Positions 33,696-42,044 of a stretch of 64,000 bases of DNA are shown in pieces. The DNA comes from Streptomyces sp. NBC_01233 (GTDB lineage Bacteria; Actinomycetota; Actinomycetes; Streptomycetales; Streptomycetaceae). The translations under genes were made by a program, and so were the position numbers. Position 1 is the stretch's first letter. Every line of letters begins with the position of its first letter. Where the stretch lies: assembly GCF_035989305.1 (NCBI RefSeq), contig NZ_CP108514.1, positions 372,001 through 436,000 of the forward strand. The letters run 5' to 3'. The notes below the pieces were generated by a model that did not search any database, had not been told where the DNA came from, and saw only the letters and a list, made by a program, of their open reading frames with translations.

Positions 33696-33743
33696 TCGTC
33701 AATGCGACGATAACGAGACTCGCCCATATCGTCAAGGGGACGA
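33696..33743 (-). promoter_or_regulatory. Tandem operator pair TCGTC-N5-GACGA
   Basis: Two near-identical 15-bp inverted repeats, TCGTCAATGCGACGA at 33696-33710 and TCGTCAAGGGGACGA at 33729-33743, lie 33 bp apart centre to centre, immediately upstream of the SPFH gene. The spacing is about three helical turns. They are strong candidates for a dedicated repressor or activator of the SPFH/NAD-kinase-like operon, acting cooperatively. Confidence 0.7.
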
Positions 33744-34162
33744 AAAGAGCTTCCAGGGTGCTGCCTCGGCAGCAACGGAAGCCGCTCGAACGGGTCCTCG
33801 GCCTGGTGGGACGGGCTGCCCCCGAGCGGTCTCATGGTCCGTGCGTCCGCGCTGGCCACGGTCCTCGCCTTCCGGCACCGGCGGATCGCGGTCTGCGGGC
33901 GGCGCACTGGCGCGTTCGGCGGGCGCGGGTGGCGCCGGCGTCACAACTGGGGGACGTACGGGGCGAGGCCTGTAGATCCGCAGTCTCGGGGGGCCGCATG
34001 AACCCGGGACCTGCCATCCATGCTCGCCCGGCGTCTGCGGCAACTCCTCGGCTGCCCGTTCACACCTGGGGGTGTCGGCGGCGGACACGGGCCCGGCCGG
34101 CCGGGCTGATGCCGGTGGACGGGCCCGCTCCGTCGCTGCTTCGTGCTGGGCGGCCGCGGGAC
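33744..34162. other. Gap without supported gene
   Basis: This 419-bp stretch has only short reading frames with no recognisable protein features. A GC-rich segment near 34080-34120 (CCGGCCGGCCGG) may take part in termination of the leftward FG-GAP gene. Confidence 0.35.
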
Positions 34163-35914
34163 TCAGATCATGTTCTTGTAGATGTTCCAGCCGGTGCCGA
34201 ACTTCACCCGGGCGGTGAAGGTCGCGGTGCCGGCGTTGCCCGTTGAGGTGTACAGGTACATGTCGCCGTTCGGGAGGCGGCCGAGCACATCGCCCTTGCT
34301 GTCGCCGTCGATGTCACCCGGCACGACCAGCATGTCGTACACGTTCCAGCCGGTGGCGATCTGCTCCCGGGCGGCGAACGGCGCGGTGGACGTCCCCGTG
34401 CCCTTGTAGAGGAACAGCCGGCCGCCGGTGTCCCGGGCGAGCACGTCGGGCCGCCCGTCGCCGGAGTAGTCTCCGGCGCCGACGAGCGCGTCGTAGGCGT
34501 TCCAGCCGGTGCCGACCTTGATGCGCGCGCCGAGCTTGGTGTACACCGAGCCGTCGCCGGGGTGCAGCCACAGGACGCCGGCGGAGTCGCGGCTGAGCAG
34601 GTCGCCCTTGCCGTCGCCGGTGAGGTCACCGGGGCCGACCATGAGCGTGTAGTTCCACGTCGTGCTGACCTTCTGGCCGCGGATGTACAGGTCGCTGCCG
34701 ATGTTCTGCACGTAACTGGCGTGGTTGTGGCTGTTGAACCCGGTGGCGTAGGTGTTGCGGGAGCCGGGCGTCTCGGTGCCGGCGTTGGTCGGCGGCGACA
34801 GGTAGTCGCCGTTGGCCAGGGCGTAGTACTTGGCCAGGGTGTTGTTGGCCTGGGTCATGAGGTTCTGCGCCTTGCCGTAGAGCTGCGTGGTGCCGGCTCC
34901 GACCATGAACTTGTTGAATTCCCACCCGCTGCCGTAGTACACGGGTGCGGCGAACTTGCCTCCACCGATCGACTTGTAGAAGTACTGCAAGCCGTCGCGG
35001 TTGCGGGCGAGCAGGTCGCTCATGCCGTCGCCGTCGATGTCGTCCGGGCCGCTGATCACGTTGTACGTGTTCCAGCCGGTGCCGACCTTGACGCGGGGCT
35101 TGAGTGGGGCGGTGGCGCTGCCGGCCCCCTTGTGGAACCACAGCTCGCCGGTCAGGGTGCGGGTGAGGACGTCGCCGAGGCCGTCGCCGTCGACGTCGCT
35201 GGCGCCGACGATCTGGTCGTACATCCCCCAGCCGGAGCCGACCTTGACCTGCGTGTTGAAGGGCTTGCTGACGCTTCCGGTGCCGGTGTACAGCCACAGG
35301 TCGCCGGCGTAGTCGCGGGCCAGCAGGTCGGGGTGGTGGTCCCCGGTCACGTCGCCGGTGGCCACGAGGCGGTTGTACTTCTGCCAGCCGCGGCCGGACC
35401 ACAGGGGTGCCGACGTGCTCTTCAGGCCGGTCTCGTAGAGCGTGAGTACGCCGTCGAAGGAGAGGGAGAGCAGCTCGGCCTTGGTCGTGCCACCGACGTC
35501 GCCGACCGGCAGCAGGTCCTTGAACGAGGCCTCGGGGTCGGTCTTGTAGATCGCGTAGTCGCTCCAGGACGAGATCGAGGACAGGTAGACGCCCGTGCTC
35601 TGGTCGTACTCCATGACGATCATGTCGCTGATGCCGTCGCCGTCGACGTCGTGCCGCGGCTTGGCTGCGGCCATCCGCGCCGGCTCCGTGGCACGGCCGG
35701 GCATGACGATGGTTGGGTGCCCGCTGTCGCGGCGCGGCGCGGCGACGGAGGCCGACTCCGGTTCCGGGGCGGTCGAGGGCCGCGCGGGGGCGGAGGCGGG
35801 TCTAAGGTGCTGCGGGGCGGCGGTACTCGGGGCGGCCGAGAGGGCGCCGGCGGCCAGGGCGAGTACGCCTCCGGCGGCCAGGGCACGCAGGCGTCCACGG
35901 TGCGATGAAGTCAA
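34163..35914 (-). CDS. Secreted FG-GAP/VCBS repeat protein
   Basis: This 583-residue exported protein has a signal peptide (RLRALAAGGVLALAAGALSA, then APSTAA) and a seven-bladed propeller-type repeat region. At least seven Ca-binding Dx(D/T)GDG loops are visible: DVDGDGISDM, DVTGDHHPDL, DVDGDGLGDV, DIDGDGMSDL, DLTGDGKGDL, DYSGDGRPDV, DIDGDSKGDV. Each is followed by a LARDxxGxLWLY-like strand. A central insert of about 100 residues (ANNTLAKYYALANGDYLSPP) breaks the series and may be a separate functional unit. No catalytic domain was recognised. TTG 35914 is chosen near a GGGGGG run; in-frame longer starts exist. Confidence 0.75.
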   Translation of the reverse strand: MTSSHRGRLRALAAGGVLALAAGALSAAPSTAAPQHLRPASAPARPSTAPEPESASVAAPRRDSGHPTIVMPGRATEPARMAAAKPRHDVDGDGISDMIVMEYDQSTGVYLSSISSWSDYAIYKTDPEASFKDLLPVGDVGGTTKAELLSLSFDGVLTLYETGLKSTSAPLWSGRGWQKYNRLVATGDVTGDHHPDLLARDYAGDLWLYTGTGSVSKPFNTQVKVGSGWGMYDQIVGASDVDGDGLGDVLTRTLTGELWFHKGAGSATAPLKPRVKVGTGWNTYNVISGPDDIDGDGMSDLLARNRDGLQYFYKSIGGGKFAAPVYYGSGWEFNKFMVGAGTTQLYGKAQNLMTQANNTLAKYYALANGDYLSPPTNAGTETPGSRNTYATGFNSHNHASYVQNIGSDLYIRGQKVSTTWNYTLMVGPGDLTGDGKGDLLSRDSAGVLWLHPGDGSVYTKLGARIKVGTGWNAYDALVGAGDYSGDGRPDVLARDTGGRLFLYKGTGTSTAPFAAREQIATGWNVYDMLVVPGDIDGDSKGDVLGRLPNGDMYLYTSTGNAGTATFTARVKFGTGWNIYKNMI

Positions 35915-36069
35915 GATCCCCCCTGAAGATCGATCCGGGTTCGCCCGGACACGTCTTGCTGTGCGCTCGGAGACACACATCCATGCGTGAACGGTTCCCC
36001 CTTCCGTCCGTGCATCGTTTGCCGCGCCTCTGACAACGCCGCAGGAAGCTCTGCGCCCCCTGGCGGCTG

Positions 36070-36190
36070 ACCCGTTGACGAGGAAGAAGAGAAGAAGTGG
36101 TTCCCCGACGTCCGCGAGGCCATGGGCCACAACCGCCTCACCGAAGTCGGCGCGCAGATGGATGCCGCCAAAAAGAAGGCCCCCCAAGAA
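36070..36190 (+). pseudogene. Hemerythrin (HHE)-like C-terminal fragment
   Basis: The short frame EEEKKWFPDVREAMGHNRLT, EVGAQMDAAKKKAPQE resembles the last helix of HHE-domain hemerythrin-like proteins (HxxxEExxxFP...). The N-terminal iron-binding helices are absent. It is a decayed remnant. Confidence 0.45.
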
Positions 36191-36385
36191 GTAGCCCTCC
36201 TGGCTGTTCGGAAGTCTCCTTCAATGCCGGCCCGCGTCGTTGTACCGGGCATGATCAGTACGCAGCAGATCGCCGGTGAAACGGCCGCTCTGGACCTGAT
36301 GCTGGCCCACCTCACTCACGAACCGGAAGCCATCGCCTCCGCCACCGCCGACAGCGCTGCCTGCCCGATCTGCCCATCCGACGCC

Positions 36386-36595
36386 TCATTTGGTCCAGAT
36401 ATCCAGCAGTTGGTTTGCCGCACGGAAATGATCGGGTGAATCCACATTGCACACGACGGTGACGGCAGTGTTGCGGTCCGGGCTCACCTTGGAGGTGCTG
36501 TGAAACCCCTCGCAGTCGCCGCGATGTACCAGGCTCCCGGCCCCGTACCGCCCTTCTTCGATGCCACGCTGGCGCAGGACGTCACCCACACTCAT
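36386..36595 (-). pseudogene. Serine hydrolase (beta-lactamase/DD-peptidase-like) C-terminal fragment
   Basis: Seventy codons leftward (RYGAGSLVHRGDCEGFHSTS, KVSPDRNTAVTVVCNVDSPD, HFRAANQLLDIW) resemble the C-terminal end of class C beta-lactamase-like serine hydrolases, where HxGxxxGxxS is followed by xxVVVLxN. The N-terminal SxxK part is missing, cut at the IS630 relic. Confidence 0.45.
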
Positions 36596-36603
36596 TGCCC
36601 CAC

Positions 36604-36900
36604 GGAATCACCTGCTTCCACGGCTGCTACTCAGTCGGGGACGACCAGATGTGGGGCATCAACCGCAGGCGCAAGGGCATCGACCACACCTGGGCGGCCT
36701 TGAGGACGATTCGAGCCGCCCGCCCGGACGGCGCCCCGATCTACGTGATCCTCGACAACCTCTCCGCCCACACGAACTGGCGGATGAAGAAGTGGGCGGC
36801 GCGGAACAAAGTCGAGCTGTGCTTCACCCCTACATACCAACCCCATCGAAGCCCACTTACGAACAGCAGCCTGACCACCCAACCCGGCGCGCCATGCGGT
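36604..36900 (+). pseudogene. IS630-family transposase fragment
   Basis: The frame reads CFHGCYSVGDDQMWGINRRR, KGIDHTWAALRTIRAARPDG, APIYVILDNLSAHTNWRMKK, WAARNKVELCFTPTY. This is the second catalytic Asp region (LDNLSAH) of an IS630-type DDE transposase. The N-terminal part and the Glu-containing end are missing. A second, differently deleted relative is at 62995. Confidence 0.8.
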
Positions 36901-36922
36901 CACAGCACTAGCCTCTCCTGTC

Positions 36923-37234
36923 ATGAGCGATTCGGAGCAGCATCTTCTTGCCTGGCTACAGGACTGGTACGCGAAGCAGTGCGATGGCGACTGGGAGCAC
37001 GAGTGGGGTGTGAAGATCGCCACGCTCGACAACCCTGACTGGACCGTCGAAATCGATCTAGAGGAGACGGACCTGGAGGGATGCGAGTACCCCCGCCAGG
37101 ACGTCCATCGCAACACCCAGGACTGGGTCTGGGCCTGGACCGCTGAGAAGACTTTCCACGCCGCGTGCGGCCCCGGGAACCTTAGTGAGGCCCTTGCGGT
37201 TTTTCGTACGTGGGCGACCACCAGTGCTCCCTGA
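36923..37234 (+). CDS. Immunity protein 53-like
   Basis: This 103-residue acidic protein matches the Imm53 pattern: HLLAWLQDWYAKQCDGDWEH, EWGVKIATLDNPDWTVEIDL, EETDL, with a C-terminal Trp-rich strand WVWAWTAEKTFHAACGPGNL. Imm53 proteins neutralise polymorphic toxins carried by a neighbouring effector gene. No toxin or secretion-type effector is seen on either side, so it is an orphan immunity gene, perhaps left after IS-mediated loss or kept as protection. The start is ATG 36923. Confidence 0.7.
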   Translation: MSDSEQHLLAWLQDWYAKQCDGDWEHEWGVKIATLDNPDWTVEIDLEETDLEGCEYPRQDVHRNTQDWVWAWTAEKTFHAACGPGNLSEALAVFRTWATTSAP

Positions 37235-38164
37235 TGCCATAGAGCCAGATGGACCCGGTGACCCTTTGCGGTCAGAGCACTGGCTCGCCCCCGCCTCGCG
37301 TTGCGGTGTGGCCGGCGAGCTGGACCGAGCCGGCGGCGCGGACCCGGGCGAAGCTCTGCGGACCTTCATCGGGCCTCCGCCCTGCGGCGGCCGAACGTTC
37401 AGCTCAGCGGCTGGGCCTCCAGCTTGCGCACCTGCTCGTTCAGAGTGCGCTCGAGGTCCGGGCAGCGGTGGCCGCTCTTGCCGCGGGGCTTCGCCGCGCA
37501 GCCCTGTAGAGGCAGGCAAGCAGCCGGCGCACCACTAAGGAAGCTGTGCTCTGCCGTACGATCCCGTTCCTCTGCCGATCGACGGCTGCCCCGCCGGGCT
37601 ACGCCGTGGCGGTTTGCGCGGAACGCACGTAATCAACGCTACCGGGTGGTCCGAAGGCGCGCACAAGGGCCGGGGGGCGGCCACCGGTACTTGCAGCCGC
37701 TCGGCCGGGTGTCGCCGGATGTGTTCCAGAGGCGGGACAGGAAGACGAAGAGGATCGGTGAGGCTCCCTCGGGTGGTTGGCTCGCTGGTGTCGACGGGAT
37801 CGACAGGTGGGGTGACGCTCCGCGCTCACTACCCGGAACCGATTTTCGAGAGCAGGGTGTTCTCTGCTTCGAGGTGTGGTCGACGGCGTGAGATGTGGGT
37901 GCCCGACGGCTTGTGCCTGCCGGTCATCGGGTCCGACCAGTGTTCGACGGGGCGGTGGGGGCAGGTGCGGCGCTCGAAGACGGCGACGCTGATATCGCAG
38001 GTGTCCAGGAGCGTGGGGTTGAACGCCTCGGATTCCCACAGCCGGCGGGCGCCCACTCCGGGTGCACGCGAAGCAGCCACCCGGTAGCGTCGAGAAGGTA
38101 CGTTCCCCCAAAACGCCGCGGCCCGGCAGGGCCGCCGCCGATGTCGGCAGAGGAACGAGATCAC
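37235..38164. other. 930-bp gap with only gene debris
   Basis: No intact gene is supported. Leftward fragments include RCPDLERTLNEQVRKLEAQP (about 37395-37510, looking like the end of a coiled protein) and FNPTLLDTCDISVAVFERRT, CPHRPVEHWSDPMTGRHKPS (about 37890-38040), which look protein-like but have no recognisable start or family. Confidence 0.4.
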
Positions 38165-39718
38165 ATGCCCAAGCACAGCATCCATGCGGTGGCTGCCGCG
38201 GCCGCTATGGTCTGCCTGACGGCATGCGGCACCACACCCGGCAGTGCCGCCTCATCACCCGGCGGGTTGCCCGGGCAGCCCAGCCCGGTAGCACCGTCCC
38301 GGTTCGTGCCCGGTCCCTGTCCGACGCCGCCCGAGCCGATCGAGGCTCTGAGCGATGCACGGTGCGGCTTCCTCGAGATCCCCGAGAACCGCTCCCGCCC
38401 CGGCGGCCGGACCATCAAGCTGGCCGTGGCGCGCATTGCGGCAGCCTCCGCCAAGCCAGCCGCGGACCCGGTGGTGTTCATGGCGGGCGGCCCCGGCGGC
38501 GACACGTTCGACGACATCCCCTTCCTCGTCGACTCCGGCCTCAACAAGGACCGCGAACTGATCGTCATGGCCCAGCGCGGCAACCTCTACGACCAGCCGA
38601 ACCTCGCCTGCCCCGAGATCGACCGGTTCAACGCGCAGGCCGTCGGTCTGGGCTACGACGCGCAGCAGGCAGAACAGCTCTTCCTCAAAGCGGTGAAGGA
38701 CTGCCGGGACCGCCTGACGGCCGACGGAATCGACCTGAGCGCATACAACACCACCGAGAACGCCGCCGACTTCGCCGACCTGCGCAAGGCGCTGGACGTT
38801 CCCCGGTGGAACGTCTACGGGTACTCCTACGGCAGCAACCTGGCCCTCACGTACCTGCGCCTGCACCCCGAGGGAATCCGCGCGATGGCGATCGACTCGA
38901 TCACACCTCCCCAGGTCGTGACGCTGCCGTGGACATGGGGCAGCACCGCCGAGGGGATCGACAACATCTTCGAGGCGTGCGCGGCGCAGCCCGCCTGCAA
39001 GGACCGGTACCCGGACCTCCCCCAGCTGTTGACGGAACAGGTGCGCAAGCTGGAGGCTCACCCCCTCACGCTGACCGTCCCGCCGTCGGACGGAGGGAAG
39101 CCGGTCAAGACCGTCCTCGACGGTGGCGCCCTGCTGAATCTGATCGTCGCCTCCACCCCCCGGCCCAAGGACGTCCCGGCGGCGCTCGAGGAACTCGGCA
39201 ACGGAAACCCGGAGCGCTTCGCGAAGGCGCGCGCGGCCGGCTCGGTCCAGAAGGTCGGCGAGTTCGCGCACGGTCTGACGGAGTCGGTGGTGTGCAGCGA
39301 GTGGGCTCCGGGGTATTCGGAAGCCGACGTGCTGAAGGCAGGCCAGAAGACCTACCCCGGGTGGCCGGACACGGTCCTGGCCCAGGTGCCGCAGCTGCCC
39401 TTCCAGTACGCGGCGTGCGGGATCTGGAACGTTCCGGACCGCGCGTCCGTCCAGCGGGTGGCCACCGTCAGCGCAGTGCCGGCGCTCGTCATCTCCGGCA
39501 CGTTCGACGTGAAGACCGGGGCGAGCTGGGCGGAGGGCGTGGCCCGTGACCTGTCCCGCTCGACTGCCATTCAGGTTCCCGGGATCGGCCACTGGGTGGT
39601 CCCGCAGTCGCCTTGCGCGCAGCGCGTGCTGGCCTCGTTCCTCGCTCGCCCGACCGCGCCCGATACCGCTTGCGTGGACGATCTCGAGCCCGGACCGTTC
39701 ACGATCATCCCGAAGTAG
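38165..39718 (+). CDS. Lipoprotein alpha/beta-hydrolase, TAP-like peptidase family (first of pair)
   Basis: This 517-residue protein has a lipoprotein signal (AAAAAMVCLTACG) and an alpha/beta-hydrolase of the S33/tripeptidyl-aminopeptidase-like family. The nucleophile Ser221 is in YGYSYGSN, the acid is probably in ISGTFDVKTG and the His in GIGHWV. A C-terminal TAP-like domain has paired Cys residues (CSEWAP, CAQRVL). It is predicted to cleave peptides or esters at the outer membrane face. The start is ATG 38165. It is 13 bp upstream of a paralogue. Confidence 0.82.
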   Translation: MPKHSIHAVAAAAAMVCLTACGTTPGSAASSPGGLPGQPSPVAPSRFVPGPCPTPPEPIEALSDARCGFLEIPENRSRPGGRTIKLAVARIAAASAKPAADPVVFMAGGPGGDTFDDIPFLVDSGLNKDRELIVMAQRGNLYDQPNLACPEIDRFNAQAVGLGYDAQQAEQLFLKAVKDCRDRLTADGIDLSAYNTTENAADFADLRKALDVPRWNVYGYSYGSNLALTYLRLHPEGIRAMAIDSITPPQVVTLPWTWGSTAEGIDNIFEACAAQPACKDRYPDLPQLLTEQVRKLEAHPLTLTVPPSDGGKPVKTVLDGGALLNLIVASTPRPKDVPAALEELGNGNPERFAKARAAGSVQKVGEFAHGLTESVVCSEWAPGYSEADVLKAGQKTYPGWPDTVLAQVPQLPFQYAACGIWNVPDRASVQRVATVSAVPALVISGTFDVKTGASWAEGVARDLSRSTAIQVPGIGHWVVPQSPCAQRVLASFLARPTAPDTACVDDLEPGPFTIIPK

Positions 39719-39731
39719 CCCGGGAGGGCAG

Positions 39732-41342
39732 ATGACACGTCATCACGCGCCCCGTCGTCAGCGCACCGTGCGACGACTCCTGGCCCCGTCGGCCGGCATG
39801 GCGACGGGTCTCCTCGTCACCGGCCTGCTTGCGGCGCCCGCCCAGGCGCAGTCCCGCACCGACACCAGCCCCAGCCCCGGAGCTCCGATCGGCACGGTCG
39901 CCCGGACGGTGGGCGACGCCAGCTACGAACCGGGCCCCTGCCCGAAGACGCCGGAACCGATCGAGGCCCTGCAAGGGGCCCGCTGCGGAACGCTCACCGT
40001 GCCCGAGAACCGCGCCAAGCCGAGCAGTCGAACGATCAAACTCGGTGTCGCGATCGTGCCCGCCGCGACCGACACACCGAAACCCGACCCCATCGTGTGG
40101 CTCGCGGGCGGACCCGGCGACGACGCCGTGGGGGAGGCGAAGATGGCGATCGACGGCGGCCTGAACCGCGACCGTGACGTGATCTTCATGTCCCAGCGCG
40201 GGACGTACTCGGCCGACCCGGAGCTCCTCTGCCCCAACATCGACGCGTTCAACGCACGCGCGGTCGGCCTCGTCTACGACGCTCCGTCCACCGAACGCCT
40301 GCACGTCGAGGCCACGAAGGCCTGCCGTGACAAGCTGGCGGGCCGCGGGATCGACCTCAGTGCCTACAACGACACCGAGAGCGCCGCCGACTACGACGAC
40401 CTGCGCACCGCCCTGGGCATCAAGCAGTGGAACCTGTACGGGATCTCCTACGGCACCCACCTGGCACTGGTCTCCATGCGCCTGCACCCCGAGGGGATCC
40501 GCTCGGTGGGCATCGACGGCATCCTGCCGCCGTCCAGGTCCGGGGAGGCATCGACCTGGAGCAGCGCCCGGCAGGGCTTCGACGGCCTGTTCAAGGCCTG
40601 TGCGGACCAGCCGGCGTGCAACAAGCGCTATCCGAACCTGTCGGCCACCTTCGAAAAGCTCGTCCGCGACCTCGAAGCCAAGCCGGTCACCACCACCGTC
40701 ACGCTCCCCGGCAGCGACAAGCCGGTGAAGGTCGTACTGGACGGCGGAGCCCTGGTGAACTGGTTGGTCTCCGCCACCCACGTGGCGCCCCAGGTGCCTG
40801 CCGCCCTCGACGAGCTGGCCAACGGCAAGCCGCAGCGGATCGCCCAGCAGTGGGCGGGCGGCAAGCTCAGCCCCCAGGCCATGGGAAGGGTTTCGCACGG
40901 TCTCGTCTACGGCGTCTTCTGCAGCGAGTGGACTCCGTACGAGAGCAAGGACGCGGCGCTCCAGGGCGGACAGAAAGAGTTCCCCTCGTTCCCCCGCTCG
41001 GTACAGGCACAGGCTCCGCTGCTCACCTCTCTGCGTCCGGACTGCGACATCTGGAACGTCCCGGCGGCCGCGCCCTCGATCCGGGATGCCACGCGCAGCG
41101 ACATCCCCACCCTCGCCCTGTCGGGTGCATTCGACGCCCAGACCGGGGCGGACAACGGCCCTTACGTCGCCCGTACGTTGAACAACGCCACGGTCGTCAC
41201 GATCCCCTACGAGCCGCACGTGGTGTTCGCCACCTCGAAGTGCGCCCAGGAGATCACCCTCTCGTTCTTCGACAACCCGGCCGCACCGAAGACCGCATGC
41301 CTGAAGAACCTCGAGCCGCCCGAGTTCGAGATCGCGCCCTGA
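39732..41342 (+). CDS. Secreted alpha/beta-hydrolase, TAP-like peptidase family (second of pair)
   Basis: This 536-residue paralogue follows 38165 and has a Sec signal (MATGLLVTGLLAAPAQAQ) in place of a lipobox. Core motifs are aligned: GPCPKTPEPIEALQGARCGT, VWLAGGPGDDA, Ser239 in YGISYGTH, SGAFDAQTG and the His in YEPHVVF. GGGAGG lies five bases before ATG 39732. Tandem duplication produced one cell-attached and one freely secreted form, probably of different specificity. Confidence 0.82.
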   Translation: MTRHHAPRRQRTVRRLLAPSAGMATGLLVTGLLAAPAQAQSRTDTSPSPGAPIGTVARTVGDASYEPGPCPKTPEPIEALQGARCGTLTVPENRAKPSSRTIKLGVAIVPAATDTPKPDPIVWLAGGPGDDAVGEAKMAIDGGLNRDRDVIFMSQRGTYSADPELLCPNIDAFNARAVGLVYDAPSTERLHVEATKACRDKLAGRGIDLSAYNDTESAADYDDLRTALGIKQWNLYGISYGTHLALVSMRLHPEGIRSVGIDGILPPSRSGEASTWSSARQGFDGLFKACADQPACNKRYPNLSATFEKLVRDLEAKPVTTTVTLPGSDKPVKVVLDGGALVNWLVSATHVAPQVPAALDELANGKPQRIAQQWAGGKLSPQAMGRVSHGLVYGVFCSEWTPYESKDAALQGGQKEFPSFPRSVQAQAPLLTSLRPDCDIWNVPAAAPSIRDATRSDIPTLALSGAFDAQTGADNGPYVARTLNNATVVTIPYEPHVVFATSKCAQEITLSFFDNPAAPKTACLKNLEPPEFEIAP

Positions 41343-41564
41343 GACGCCGTCCCGCCTCGTCGGAGTCACCATGGCCCGGGCGGTCAGCACGGTGACGGGG
41401 GCGGCGTCCTCCCCGAACCAGCCGGCCGGCCGGCCGGGGCAGTCTCCAGCTTGTAGGCGAGAGCGACCGCGGTGGGCAGGTCCCCTTCCGCGTGCGCCGC
41501 GGCCCACACGGCTCTGTCACGCCCGCGTTCTCCGCCACCGCCATGACGGTACTACGGTGGGATC

Positions 41565-42044
41565 ATGACCCGTTCCCTGGTCCGTCCCCTCCTCTACCTC
41601 GATGTCGACGGACCGCTGATCCCGTTCGGGGCGGGCCCGTACCCGCCCGGGGACGATGCCAATCCGCTGCTCGCCCGGATCGACCCCGCCCTCGGGCCGA
41701 GGCTGGCGGCGCTGCCGTGCGAGCTGGTGTGGGCCACGACCTGGATGGCCGAGGCCAACGAATGCGTCGCGCCCCGGCTCGGCCTCCCTGAGCTGCCGCT
41801 GGTGGCCTGGCCGGAGCCGTCCGAGGAGGACGGGCGGGGCGGGATCCACTGGAAGACCCCCGCCCTCCTCGTGCACGCGGCCGGACGGCCCTTCGTCTGG
41901 GTCGACGACGAGATCACCGGCGCCGACCGGGACCGGGTGGCCGCCCGGCATGCCGGCCGGGCGCTCCTGCACCGCGTGGATCCCGGGCGGGGACTGACCG
42001 ACGCGGACTTCAACGCGCTGTGGGCATGGCTCCGTTCGGGATAG
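41565..42044 (+). CDS. HAD-like domain protein
   Basis: This 159-residue single-domain protein has the HAD motif I LLYLDVDGPLIPFG, motif II-like VWATTW and a later acidic motif FVWVDDEITGADRDR. This is the pattern of small HAD proteins annotated as HAD domain in Swiss Army Knife RNA repair proteins. It likely has phosphatase-type activity on an unknown substrate. ATG 41565 starts at a GGTGGGATC leader. Its 3' end overlaps the convergent SWIM gene by 35 bp. The 41343-41564 gap contains a leftward fragment RDRAVWAAAHAEGDLPTAVA of unknown origin. Confidence 0.75.
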   Translation: MTRSLVRPLLYLDVDGPLIPFGAGPYPPGDDANPLLARIDPALGPRLAALPCELVWATTWMAEANECVAPRLGLPELPLVAWPEPSEEDGRGGIHWKTPALLVHAAGRPFVWVDDEITGADRDRVAARHAGRALLHRVDPGRGLTDADFNALWAWLRSG

